Shown here: piece after piece, positions 44,536 to 53,678 of the stretch
How the letters are laid out: each line of letters starts with the position of its first letter
Numbering within the stretch: the stretch's first letter is position 1
Source of the DNA: Estrella lausannensis
Lineage (GTDB): Bacteria > Chlamydiota > Chlamydiia > Chlamydiales > Criblamydiaceae
Length of the DNA: 64,000 bases
Assembly (NCBI RefSeq): GCF_900000175.1
Contig: NZ_CWGJ01000012.1
Coordinates: 248,001-312,000, forward strand
Direction of reading: 5' to 3'
Made by a program: the position numbers and the translations under genes
Notes under the pieces: model-generated
The model's database searches: none
What the model was told of the DNA's origin: nothing
Seen by the model: the letters and a program-made list of their open reading frames with translations, nothing else

Positions 44536-44931
44536 GAGAAACCCTTATCGTTGTATTAACCTTGAGCAAAGAAAAAATTAGACACAGCCTTAGTGAAGAT
44601 GGGTTTTAAGGCCCGTCAAGAACTTCCCCTTGAGAGGAGCGTCTTCTGTTTGTTATTTGCCAAAAATGCTCTATGTTACTAGACTAGTAGTAGGTTATTG
44701 ATTCACGTCTTAATTCTCAAGGAAAATTTCCTTGTTTTTCCCTTACGGATGCTCGATTATTCAAATTAAGATTGATAACATCCCAAAATTATCTCTAATT
44801 TTGAGTTTTTTAATCCTAAAGCATGCAAAGCAGTCCGCATTTTTTGGAGTCGCTTCAGCCGCTCTCGACATAAAGAGCGTCAGAACAACCCCTAAAAACT
44901 TCTGACTTTAGAATGCTGCCGGACTTAAAAA
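44536..44931. other. Gap between two minus-strand genes
   Basis: A weak inverted repeat GCTCT/AGAGC (about 44861-44878) could end the 44932 gene. No gene or family A/B repeat is recognised in the rest. Confidence 0.35.
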
Positions 44932-46542
44932 TTACTCAATGCCCATCACTTCCTTTAAAATTCGAGTGATAGCTGCACCGGATAGACGAGCTGCTTCTTC
45001 AATCTGATCGATCATCCCCGACTTCATTTTAAGCTTGACCAGATCCTCTCGCGCCTCTTTGAGAATCGCTTTCTGATCTTTGGTGAGATCAGCGTCGTAA
45101 TTTTTCAGCACCTTATCGACCACAGCGGCCGAAAAACGCGCCGGCTGCGCAAACATCCGCGACAGCGGATCGAACACAGAGAAAATATGCATCATCGGCC
45201 CCGTCGCATCCGTGACCCGTGACGCTTTAAACGGAAGGGCGATGTATAAATTGTCTGCCCACTGCTTCGGGTGGATATGTGTCTGGGAGACGGACCGAAG
45301 GGCTTGCAAGTTAGCTTTCTGCTTAACATTTGTTTTGGTCAACTGAGTGACTTGTCCGTTTTTGATCGTTTTCATTCTTGCCGGCGTTGTGGTAGCAACC
45401 CCGCCATCGGCAACGAAGACAGCGTCGTGTTTTAAGACTTTAGACGCAATCCCACTTTCGATCAGACGTCGATTCTCAAGTCCTCGCCCGGCTCCGATGA
45501 ATGTCAACTCATCGATGAACACCTTCTCCTTAGGCCTCTTGATGCAAAAAAGCGAACACGGCTCTGGAAAATACGCTCCATAGCTGATGGCTCGGTTCAT
45601 CGCTGCCCGGCACGCCATGTCCAGTCGAACTCCAAGCTCGATCAACGGTCGCTCCGGCTCGATGACCCGATAGCCATGCGTAACGGCAGAGGGAGTGTCA
45701 TGATTTTCAATTGTTTTGTCAAGACGGGTAAAGAGTCCGATTTTTCTCTTCAGGTTCAAGGTGTCGGCATCCATCACACCAAGATACACAGGCGACTCCC
45801 CTCCCTTGCCTGCGTACTCTTTGACAAAATGTTTTGTGAAATCGGAATCTTTGATTTTTTCTCGTATTCTCTGATAGGGGATCTGCGCAATGAGGCCCTC
45901 TGTCAACTTTCCCTTGCCGCCTTCCAGGTAAGTTCTGACGTCGCCGGCTTTAGTTGTCGATAGCATTTTTAAAATAAAAAAAGCCTTAGGGGCGGGATAG
46001 GTGAGCCGATGAGCCTCACCTTTTCTTTCCCAGCCGGGAACCCAAAAAAAGCCGAATATGCGATAGGCGACACCCTTGATGAGAGGGATATTACTCACCC
46101 AATCCCTAAACTTCTCGTTCACCTCTGGATCCATTGACTTAATCTGATTGACACCCAAGACGAGCGAAAAGCGTGCTTTGATCTCCTCTCTGGATGCCGT
46201 CTTAGTCTTGCCAAAAGATTCATCCTTGTAGAGCTGGATCAACCTGTTGAACTGATCATACCCCTCCTCTTCGGGCCGATGAGCCATGGGAACATTGATG
46301 AGATAAAGGGGAAGGTTATCATCCGGAATTAACGGGTTTAGCGCGGACTGGCTGGCCGGCTCAAAAATCTCCCTGGCCACCCCAGCTTCCTTTTCGCTTG
46401 CGATATACGGGAAACACGCTTTTCTTCCTCTCAGACACTGTGAGATCCAATCCCTGTTAGCCACCTTGGCCGGAAGGTGGGTTTTCAGCATCGACTCCAC
46501 TTCTCTTCTTCTCGTCTTAGGCATCGTCTTGATCGGTTGCAT
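44932..46542 (-). CDS. Hypothetical protein, possible glycosyltransferase-like
   Basis: A 536-aa soluble protein that I do not recognise with certainty. The N-terminus is basic. The opening beta segment LPLYLINVPMAHRPEEEGYD, a central YLGVMDADTLNLKR with a DxD-type triad at the end of a hydrophobic strand, and later FIGAGRGLENRRLIESGI suggest a nucleotide-sugar-binding GT-A type fold. The evidence is only motif shape. The C-terminal 80 residues are helical and charged. It is monocistronic, in an accessory block between cdsZ and glyA, and may be an effector; there is no signal peptide. Confidence 0.55.
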   Translation of the reverse strand: MQPIKTMPKTRRREVESMLKTHLPAKVANRDWISQCLRGRKACFPYIASEKEAGVAREIFEPASQSALNPLIPDDNLPLYLINVPMAHRPEEEGYDQFNRLIQLYKDESFGKTKTASREEIKARFSLVLGVNQIKSMDPEVNEKFRDWVSNIPLIKGVAYRIFGFFWVPGWERKGEAHRLTYPAPKAFFILKMLSTTKAGDVRTYLEGGKGKLTEGLIAQIPYQRIREKIKDSDFTKHFVKEYAGKGGESPVYLGVMDADTLNLKRKIGLFTRLDKTIENHDTPSAVTHGYRVIEPERPLIELGVRLDMACRAAMNRAISYGAYFPEPCSLFCIKRPKEKVFIDELTFIGAGRGLENRRLIESGIASKVLKHDAVFVADGGVATTTPARMKTIKNGQVTQLTKTNVKQKANLQALRSVSQTHIHPKQWADNLYIALPFKASRVTDATGPMMHIFSVFDPLSRMFAQPARFSAAVVDKVLKNYDADLTKDQKAILKEAREDLVKLKMKSGMIDQIEEAARLSGAAITRILKEVMGIE

Positions 46543-46838
46543 AGAACATCCTTTTTTTTCAAAGGGAGTAGTCTATGCCACCTCTCTACATTTAATAAAG
46601 CGCAAAAACCAAAGATAATTAAAAACAAATACTTTACAAGACTGGACTATTTTAAAATAAAAAATACGCAAATGACAAGTTAAGAAGAATCAACTCACCC
46701 ATTATTTGATACATCTATCACTAATTGATATTTACAGAAATATTTAAACAAAATACAATTGGTCGATTTTTTTAAAAATTAAAGGTGCCGATTAAACACC
46801 CCCAAAAGAATTAAGCGGCAACTAGTCACAGGCTAATT
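46543..46838. other. AT-rich divergent intergenic region
   Basis: It separates the 44932 gene (minus) from the 46852/46884 gene (plus) and must carry promoters for both. No convincing promoter pair or repeat copy was found; TTGATA at 46706 with a 17-nt spacer to TATTTA is the best plus-strand candidate and is weak. Confidence 0.35.
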
Positions 46839-46851
46839 TAGGAGATATCAC

Positions 46852-46941
46852 ATGAGCTCGTACTCGATCACCAACTACCAGGGATGGCGTTTCGCCGGAA
46901 CGTGCGACAGCCCCGCGGAAAAGCCAAGCCCGATGCGCTGA
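46852..46941 (+). CDS. Short N-terminal frame with strong ribosome site (frameshifted start of the next gene?)
   Basis: TAGGAG lies 7 nt before this ATG, the best translation start in the area. The frame encodes 29 residues (MSSYSITNYQGWRFAGTCDS then PAEKPSPMR) and stops at 46939. The large frame starting at 46884 overlaps it in another phase and has only a weak ribosome site. Either the short frame is the true N-terminus and a frameshift (mutation, sequencing error or programmed) separates it from the body, or it is a translated leader. Confidence 0.5.
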   Translation: MSSYSITNYQGWRFAGTCDSPAEKPSPMR

Positions 46942-48878
46942 CTTGCCCCGAACACGCCGGTAACATGCTAACTAAGGTTCGGTTCGTGTTCAGCGAAACG
47001 GCAAAAAGTAGCAAAACGCCGGGCAAGACACGCAACGTCGAAAAACTCCTGCAGCGTGATCTGACAAGAAGCAAGAGAGGGGGAACACAGCGCTGCTTTG
47101 AGGTTTGTAAACGCGATGAAGGAATTTATATCGTCTTTGGGAAATCCGAAGACCGCGAAGACTGCCTGATGCTAGGAGGTCTTGCGATCGTTGGAGGGTG
47201 CATTCTTGCAGCCACAGGCTTAGGTCTTCTGGCCCTTCCCGTACTCGGTGCCGGATCTGCCGCTTTCGGTGACGCCTACACAAAAGATGCTCTGCAGTTT
47301 GACAAACAGAAGAATTTAAAGCAGGCTGGAATTGGCGCCATTGCCTCTGGAGTGGGGGCTGTAGCTGCTGCTGGGACCGGTGCCTTGCTCGCCAGCAAAG
47401 GACTTCTCGCTGCTACGGTCACCTCAGTAGCCAGCGGCGAGGCCGGATATGTCGTTACCCAAAAACTTAACGGCGAGGAGATAACAGCAGTAGGCGCTCT
47501 AAAAGCTGCCGCTGCCGGTATCGTTGCGCCGATAGCATCCAAAACCACCGGGAATTTGCTTTATGATCTGAAAGGAGGCGAAGCCTTCGACAAAATAGTG
47601 AGATCCTCAGCCAAAGGAGCTGCCGGATCTGCCACATCTACAATGACTACCAACGTGCTGAGCGGCAAACCTCTGACTGCAGGCATAGGCCTGTCAGTAA
47701 CCCTTGGAGCCGCTACATCAGCCTCGACCAAGCTCGGAAAAATCGGAACCGAAAAACCAAAGACATCACCCTCCTTGAATCCAAGCAGCCCAAGCACTAC
47801 ACAACCGACCTTCTCAAAAGTAACCAGCGACATATGGCGAAATAGAATCACTTATCTAATCAAAGAAAAATGCGAGATCTTCATCAACGGCAAGTGGGAA
47901 CTTGTCCCTAAAAAAGACAGGGAGTACCACATCAGCCAATTCCTTGCAAAGATAGCCAACGGCGAGACCCTTCAATTTAGACCACGTAGAGGAGGTGCAT
48001 GGATTTTCATTGGATTTGAGCCCCCCCGCTGGGATTCAATCTGGAGTGGTTTGCAGAGAGGCGACCAAGTCCTGCTCGACGGAAAATGGGTTCAAGAAGC
48101 ACCAACTAAAGAGTTAGTGAATCAGATTATGGACAAAATCCAAAAGGGTGAAGTTGTCGAGTTTAAAAAGCCAACTCACGCTGCCTACTACATGGCCGAT
48201 CCTAAGGCAAAGCGCGGAGTGGAAAATCAGCCGACAAATCAACCACCCAAAAGCCCCGTTCCAGCAACTACTGCAACAGATCCGGTTGCTCGCACGCCAC
48301 AAGCAACGCCAGAACCCTCATCGAAGCGGTTTGAAGCAGAGCGTCAACCTCCCGCAGTGAATTCGACGAAGGCACCTGAACGAGTGGTGTTGCCATCCAG
48401 CTCCTCCTCGTCGGAAGCGGAAGATGACTACTCTGTCAAAAGCGCTACCCGCGGCCAAGAAGCTGGGAATTCTTTCGATAGAGAGTCTCTGCCTGTTACC
48501 GACAAGGGGATCGAATCGGCAGGTGATGATGAAGTCGATATGCCGGCCAAATTCGGCGATGAAACAAGAGATTTTCAAGACGAAGATCTTCAAGAGGCCC
48601 TCGAAAGATCCATCCTCGATCAGGCTGTGGCAAGCCACAGGGCGACAAGGGAGAGGATCAAGGACAACCTCCTTACACAACTCTGGGCTAAAGAGGAAAA
48701 TCTCCTCTGCAAAATAAACGCCTTAGCACATGAGCTCTCCGCTGTCGAAGCGAAGATACGCAGAGACAGCAGCTCGAACCTGCTCAAGGCCAAAAAGCAG
48801 CAAATCGAGCATCTGCTTAGCAAACTGTGGGATGAGTACTTCTCAAACAAAAAAACTATCCAGCAAGTTAGCCGATAA
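46884..48878 (+). CDS. Large hypothetical protein with glycine/alanine membrane region and two internal repeats
   Basis: A 664-aa protein of unknown function. Residues about 95-280 are Gly/Ala-rich and hydrophobic in blocks (GGLAIVGGCILAATGLGLLA, GVGAVAAAGTGALLASKGLL), as in membrane-inserting glycine-zipper proteins. Two copies of a repeat of about 45 residues follow: CEIFINGKWELVPKKDREYH with ANGETLQFRP, and DQVLLDGKWVQEAPTKELVN with QKGEVVEFKKP. A disordered Pro/Ser stretch and a C-terminal coiled coil complete it. Start is doubtful (see 46852). Absence of relatives I can name and the domain mix suggest a secreted effector, unproven. Confidence 0.65.
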   Translation: MAFRRNVRQPRGKAKPDALTCPEHAGNMLTKVRFVFSETAKSSKTPGKTRNVEKLLQRDLTRSKRGGTQRCFEVCKRDEGIYIVFGKSEDREDCLMLGGLAIVGGCILAATGLGLLALPVLGAGSAAFGDAYTKDALQFDKQKNLKQAGIGAIASGVGAVAAAGTGALLASKGLLAATVTSVASGEAGYVVTQKLNGEEITAVGALKAAAAGIVAPIASKTTGNLLYDLKGGEAFDKIVRSSAKGAAGSATSTMTTNVLSGKPLTAGIGLSVTLGAATSASTKLGKIGTEKPKTSPSLNPSSPSTTQPTFSKVTSDIWRNRITYLIKEKCEIFINGKWELVPKKDREYHISQFLAKIANGETLQFRPRRGGAWIFIGFEPPRWDSIWSGLQRGDQVLLDGKWVQEAPTKELVNQIMDKIQKGEVVEFKKPTHAAYYMADPKAKRGVENQPTNQPPKSPVPATTATDPVARTPQATPEPSSKRFEAERQPPAVNSTKAPERVVLPSSSSSSEAEDDYSVKSATRGQEAGNSFDRESLPVTDKGIESAGDDEVDMPAKFGDETRDFQDEDLQEALERSILDQAVASHRATRERIKDNLLTQLWAKEENLLCKINALAHELSAVEAKIRRDSSSNLLKAKKQQIEHLLSKLWDEYFSNKKTIQQVSR

Positions 48879-48995
48879 TTCAGATTCAGTCCGGCATGGG
48901 GCTTTTGCTTCAATCGATTGCAAAAGCCTCTATTTCTAACAAGGGCTGCACATAAGAGGCTCCTGCCTTAAAGCATTCACTGAAAACAGGCTGCA

Positions 48996-49035
48996 CGAGC
49001 TGTATCTCAAAACTTGTTTTTTAAGACGTTTGGCC
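48996..49035. repeat. Possible family A left-end fragment
   Basis: GAGCTGTATCTCAAAACTTG matches the left terminus only weakly. The rest of the 48879-49227 gap shows no gene. Confidence 0.3.
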
Positions 49036-49227
49036 ACCAAGCTGCCATGCCTTAGATTCCTAAATCAGCTGTGGTCAATCCAATCCTCCCCTAGACTTAA
49101 AACTCTCCCTTTGGCTGTACAATTTAACGAAAATGGTGCACTATTATCCCTTAGGCTTGCGCAAAATGCTTGCCAATCAATTAAAAAATTAATTTCGCTT
49201 TTGATATTTTAAGACGAGGAGAGGCTC

Positions 49228-50727
49228 ATGAACTCACTACTAGAAAACTATCTCACCAAGACACCTAAAGAAAGCCGCTCCAAAGCCGCAATCGCCTATC
49301 TTGCCTCTTTAGACCACATCGGCACCTCCTCGCCGGAAATTCAGCAGAGCATCATCAAGGAAATCCAAGACCAGAGGACCTACCTAAAACTCATCGCATC
49401 GGAAAACTACTCCTCATACGCGGTTCAGCTGGCCATGGGCAACTTGCTGACAGATAAATATGCTGAAGGCTATCCCGATCACCGCTTCTATGCCGGATGC
49501 GACAACGTCGACGCCGTTGAAAAATTGGCGGCAGAAGAACTGGCCAGGCTGTTTGGCGCCGAATACGCCTACGTGCAGCCGCACTCGGGAGCAGACGCCA
49601 ACCTGATCGCATTCTGGGCAATCCTCTTAACCAGAGTCCAAAACAAGGAAGTTGAGCGTCTCGGCAAAAAGAGCATCGACGAGTTCACGAGCGAAGAGTA
49701 CGAAGCGCTAAGGCAGCTGCTTTGCAACCAAAAAGTGATGGGCATGGCCCTCTCCTCCGGAGGCCACCTGACGCACGGCTACCGCCACAACGTCTCGTCC
49801 CGGATGATGAAGGCTGTCCACTACGAAGTCAATCCCGAGACAGGCCTACTCGACTATGACGCTCTCGAAAAACAGGTGCTGGAAGAAAAACCGCTGATCC
49901 TGCTGGCCGGCTACTCCTCGTATCCTCGAAAAATCAACTTTGAAAGGATGCGCTCGATTGCCGACAAAGCTTCGGCGACACTGATGGTGGATATGGCACA
50001 CTTCTCCGGTCTTGTCGCCGGAAAAGTTTTCACTGGCCCTTACAACCCAGTCCCTTATGCAGACATCGTCACATCCACGACGCATAAAACGCTGAGAGGC
50101 CCTCGCGGCGGCTTCATCCTGGCCAAAGAAGCCTTCAAAGACGCCGTCAACAAAGGCTGCCCTCTTGTGATGGGAGGCCCGCTTCCACACGTCATGGCCG
50201 CCAAAGCTATCGCGTTTAAAGAAGCGAATACTCAGCAATTTAGAGATTACGCAGCCCAGATTGTCTCCAATGCGGACGCTCTCGCGAAGGAGCTGATCAA
50301 AAACGGCATCGACATCGTCACAGGCGGAACAGAAAACCACCTGCTGATCATCGATCTAAGAAAAATGGGAATCAACGGACGGCAGGCCGAAAAAGCTCTG
50401 CGTGAGTGCCATATGACTGTTAACAGAAACGCGGTTCCGAACGACCCGAACGGACCTTGGTACACATCCGGCATCCGCATCGGCACTCCGGCGCTCACGA
50501 CGCTAGGCATGGGCGAAGAGGAAATGAAAGCCATCGCCAAGATCATCGCCGATGTCCTTAAAAACACAAAGCCCGAGACGCTCAAAACAGGCGGAATAAG
50601 CAAGGCGCAAGCAGTTGTCGCCCCGCAAGTTCAGGCGAGAGTGCAAGAAGAGATCAAGGAACTGCTGGCTAAGCACCCGCTCTATCCGGAACTTGTGATC
50701 GAAGAGGCAGTATCTGTCGCAGTTTGA
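49228..50727 (+). CDS. glyA: Serine hydroxymethyltransferase
   Basis: A 499-aa PLP enzyme that turns serine and tetrahydrofolate into glycine and 5,10-methylene-THF. Typical blocks: LKLIASENYSSYAVQLAMG, YPDHRFYAGCDNVDAVE, LMVDMAHFSGLVAGKVF, and the PLP lysine in VTSTTHKTLRGPRGGFIL. It is about 80 residues longer than E. coli GlyA, through an N-terminal extension and an insertion near residues 125-165, as in chlamydial GlyA (CT432). GAGGAG lies 10 nt upstream. It opens the glyA-clpP-dapF-UPF0158 block conserved in chlamydiae. Confidence 0.96.
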   Translation: MNSLLENYLTKTPKESRSKAAIAYLASLDHIGTSSPEIQQSIIKEIQDQRTYLKLIASENYSSYAVQLAMGNLLTDKYAEGYPDHRFYAGCDNVDAVEKLAAEELARLFGAEYAYVQPHSGADANLIAFWAILLTRVQNKEVERLGKKSIDEFTSEEYEALRQLLCNQKVMGMALSSGGHLTHGYRHNVSSRMMKAVHYEVNPETGLLDYDALEKQVLEEKPLILLAGYSSYPRKINFERMRSIADKASATLMVDMAHFSGLVAGKVFTGPYNPVPYADIVTSTTHKTLRGPRGGFILAKEAFKDAVNKGCPLVMGGPLPHVMAAKAIAFKEANTQQFRDYAAQIVSNADALAKELIKNGIDIVTGGTENHLLIIDLRKMGINGRQAEKALRECHMTVNRNAVPNDPNGPWYTSGIRIGTPALTTLGMGEEEMKAIAKIIADVLKNTKPETLKTGGISKAQAVVAPQVQARVQEEIKELLAKHPLYPELVIEEAVSVAV

Positions 50728-50796
50728 TTTGCCTACAATGAATCACTTTCGTTAGGATCAATTTAAAAAAGACTCAATTAGACCGGAGAGAATCCC

Positions 50797-51411
50797 ATGG
50801 CAAAATCACAATTAGAAAAAGAAAATACCCCGTTCCTTCAGCTGGACGATAAGATCGACAACGAAATCCTTTCCAGAAGAAGAGTGTTTCTCTGCAGAGA
50901 TGTTTCCAGCGAAAGCGCATACGAAACCATCCGCAAACTCTGGTTTTTAGACTTCAACGAACCGGGAAAACCGATCCTGATGGTAATCAACAGCCCAGGT
51001 GGATCCGTCGACGCGGGCTTTGCCATCTGGGATCAAGTCAAGATGCTCTCTTCCCCTGTCTACACCTTGGTGACAGGCCTGGCAGCCTCCATGGGATCGA
51101 TCTTAAGTCTCTGCGCTTCTCCTAAAAAGCGTTTCGCCACACCCAACAGCCGCATCATGATCCACCAGCCCCTGATCAGCGGTGTGTTGCAAGGGCAGGC
51201 AACTGACCTTGATATCCAGGCCAGAGAAATGATCAAAACCAGAAGCGCTCTCGTTAACATCTACGTCGAAGCGACAGGCAAGTCGGCGGATGAAATCGAA
51301 AAAGCGATCGACAGAGACACTTGGATGACAGCGGAAGAGGCTAAAGAGTTCGGACTGCTGGATCATATCGTCTCCAACATGTCGCAACTGGAAAAGCACT
51401 TTAAAAGCTAA
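50797..51411 (+). CDS. clpP: ATP-dependent Clp protease proteolytic subunit
   Basis: A 204-aa serine protease subunit forming the ClpP barrel with ClpX or ClpC. Catalytic Ser98 is in [13 protein letters not shown] and His123 in [11 protein letters not shown]; the Asp is in the [19 protein letters not shown] region. [18 protein letters not shown] is the oxyanion loop. The N-terminus is short without an evident propeptide. Its place between glyA and dapF matches CT431 (clpP1), one of two chlamydial ClpP paralogues; its sequence fits the divergent ClpP1 type. Confidence 0.94.
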   Translation: MAKSQLEKENTPFLQLDDKIDNEILSRRRVFLCRDVSSESAYETIRKLWFLDFNEPGKPILMVINSPGGSVDAGFAIWDQVKMLSSPVYTLVTGLAASMGSILSLCASPKKRFATPNSRIMIHQPLISGVLQGQATDLDIQAREMIKTRSALVNIYVEATGKSADEIEKAIDRDTWMTAEEAKEFGLLDHIVSNMSQLEKHFKS

Positions 51412-51416
51412 CTTGC

Positions 51417-52259
51417 ATGAGAAGCGCTTTGGAAAGTGCAAAAATTGCGTTCGTTAAATACTCGGGCTGCGGCAACGATTTTATCATCGTAGAGTCGCCG
51501 CCTTGTTCTATGAATATTGGCCAATTCGCAGCCGCCCTGTGCTCAAGAAAGCAGGGCATAGGCGCCGATGGCCTCATCGTACTCTCTCCTGCTGTACAAG
51601 GCGATTTCAAAATCGCCTTTTTCAATGCCGACGGCTCGGAAGCTGAAATGTGCGGCAACGGCGCCCGTGCGGCAGTTCACTACTTCCACGCCAAAAACCC
51701 TATCAAATACTCCTACACCTTCGAGACAAAAGAGCGCCTCCTGCAGGCGGAGATTCATGAAAACGCCGTTGCGATTTCCATGGGAGATGTGCTGGCGATT
51801 GAACTGAAAAAAGAGTTGATGATCGATAAGGCAAAGCTCCCCTTAGTTTCGATGAACACCGGAGTGCCCCACGCCCTTCTCTTCACGAATGATCTGGAAA
51901 CAATCGACATCGAAGCTATTGGTAAAAAGGTGAGGCACCACCCTCGATTCGCTCCTGCCGGCACCAACTTCAGTGCGGTGAAAATGACTGAAGAAGAGGT
52001 GCTGATCCGCACCTACGAAAGAGGGGTGGAAGCCGAGACACTCGCCTGCGGAACCGGGGCGACAGCCGCGGCCATTGCCGCCGCCCTCCTGTTTAGCGCG
52101 GCCCCGCCGGTTAAAGTCAAGGTGCGATCCGGAGACACCCTCACCATCGATTTTTCCCTGGAGGCAGGCAAGCCCTCGGGAGTGAAGCTATCGGGACCTT
52201 GCCATGAAGTCTTCAGAGGAGAGATCGCTCTCCAGGATATCAGGCGGTTTCAGAAATAG
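51417..52259 (+). CDS. dapF: Diaminopimelate epimerase
   Basis: A 280-aa cofactor-independent epimerase interconverting LL- and meso-diaminopimelate for peptidoglycan. The two catalytic cysteines are Cys79 in EMCGNGARAAVHYF and Cys211 in TLACGTGATAAAIAA. GCGNDFIIVE marks the N-terminal half. In C. trachomatis DapF was reported to act also as a glutamate racemase; whether that holds here is open because this window also carries an Asp/Glu-racemase-fold gene at 33.5 kb. It starts 5 bp after clpP. Confidence 0.95.
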   Translation: MRSALESAKIAFVKYSGCGNDFIIVESPPCSMNIGQFAAALCSRKQGIGADGLIVLSPAVQGDFKIAFFNADGSEAEMCGNGARAAVHYFHAKNPIKYSYTFETKERLLQAEIHENAVAISMGDVLAIELKKELMIDKAKLPLVSMNTGVPHALLFTNDLETIDIEAIGKKVRHHPRFAPAGTNFSAVKMTEEEVLIRTYERGVEAETLACGTGATAAAIAAALLFSAAPPVKVKVRSGDTLTIDFSLEAGKPSGVKLSGPCHEVFRGEIALQDIRRFQK

Positions 52260-52383
52260 AATGTTAAAATAAACTTTTTAAGAGCGATCCCCCCCTCTAG
52301 CTTTCACTCCCAGAAAATGGCTCTTGAAACTTGGGGGGCGAATCGGGTATCATCCCTTATTTGATGAAGATCGGTGCGGACAA

Positions 52384-53676
52384 ATGGCAAAGACAGCAAA
52401 CTACCCCCAGGCACAAAACCCCTTAATCCTGAGAGCAAACCGCTTGATGGAAGCATTCGCAAAGTCGGATGACGAGCGCGACTTTTATGTCGACAAAGTC
52501 GAGGGATTCATTCTCTACATGGATCTTGATAAACCCAAAGAGAACTTAGCCCAACTGGAAAAAGAACTCGAGAATCAAGACCGCTACTGCCTCGTGCCCA
52601 AACTCTCCTTCTACGAGACAAAGAAGATCATGGAGAGCTTCGTCAACGAAAAAGTTTATGATATCGACACCAAAGAAAAGCTGCTCGATATTATCCAGGG
52701 CAAAGAGGCTCGGGAGAACTTTCTAGAATTTATTTACGACCAGCATACCGAACTTGAAAAGTGGCAACAGTTCTATCAGGAAAGATCCCGCATCCGTATT
52801 ATCGAATGGCTGAGAAATAACAACTTCCATTTTGTTTTCGAGGAAGATCTTGATCTGGGAAGCAAAGTGGTGGAAAAGCTCAAGGAAGCCCTTTTTGATC
52901 CCAAAGCAGGAAAAGATATCCAGCAGGCGCGCAAGACGCTGTTTAGCAAGGCAAAAACATACTACTCGAACGAAGCGCTCAACCCCAGACCCAAACGAGG
53001 ACGTCCTCCGAAGCAGATCGCCAAGCAAGAGCTAGAACCGCAAGTCTCTGCCGACATCTACACGACAGTCCCAGCCACGATCAGACAATTCCTCTTCACT
53101 CCGGACATCACCCAAGTATCGTTTGCCTCCTTCTCTTCGAAATTTAAATCGGAAGAAGATCTCTTAGCCAGCCGTGGACACTCTGCAACCTCCGCTTCGC
53201 TTTCCCATCTGGGCGATTTGAACAAGAAACTCGACGCCCTCCGCAACTTGTCCAAAAAGTGGATGGAGCATGAAAAAGTGCAAGACAGCTCGCCTTCGAT
53301 GCCTACCTTGCCACGAGAAGAATCCACAGGACGTTACCTGCTTCCGGAAAGCCTTCAGAAAAGAACACTGAACGGTGAGAAGAAACCTCTTAAAGTTAAA
53401 GACAGTGAAGAGATAAGAGAGAAAAAGGTTTCTGTCGACACCAAGCCTGCTCCTCGAGAAGAGAAAAAGCCCCTCAAGAAAAAGGCTGAGCCCGTAAAAG
53501 CCGATAAACCTCAGGAAAAGAAACGAATCATTCCAAGAGGCAAGGTAGAAGACACCAAGAAGCGCATCAGGAAGATCATCCCTTCGCAGACCAAGAAAGT
53601 GGAAGCGAAAGGAAAAAAGATGAGTGCCGCACCAGGTGTTAGAGGCAGCCAAAGAAAAATCATCAAAAAAAAATAA
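52384..53676 (+). CDS. UPF0158 family protein with AT-hook-like motif (CT429-like)
   Basis: About 430 aa. The start is placed at the ATG of 52384 (MAKTANYPQAQN); a longer frame from a TTG at 52324 is less likely. Residues about 20-170 form the UPF0158 domain (DKVEGFILYMDLDKPKENL, FIYDQHTELEKWQQFYQERS), a family of unknown function that in C. trachomatis (CT429) also follows dapF. A perfect AT-hook-like PKRGRPPKQ occurs near residue 205. A long Lys/Glu-rich disordered tail ends in RGSQRKIIKKK. DNA binding is plausible from the AT hook and basic tail. mutM begins 2 bp after the stop. Confidence 0.82.
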   Translation: MAKTANYPQAQNPLILRANRLMEAFAKSDDERDFYVDKVEGFILYMDLDKPKENLAQLEKELENQDRYCLVPKLSFYETKKIMESFVNEKVYDIDTKEKLLDIIQGKEARENFLEFIYDQHTELEKWQQFYQERSRIRIIEWLRNNNFHFVFEEDLDLGSKVVEKLKEALFDPKAGKDIQQARKTLFSKAKTYYSNEALNPRPKRGRPPKQIAKQELEPQVSADIYTTVPATIRQFLFTPDITQVSFASFSSKFKSEEDLLASRGHSATSASLSHLGDLNKKLDALRNLSKKWMEHEKVQDSSPSMPTLPREESTGRYLLPESLQKRTLNGEKKPLKVKDSEEIREKKVSVDTKPAPREEKKPLKKKAEPVKADKPQEKKRIIPRGKVEDTKKRIRKIIPSQTKKVEAKGKKMSAAPGVRGSQRKIIKKK

Positions 53677-53678
53677 CC

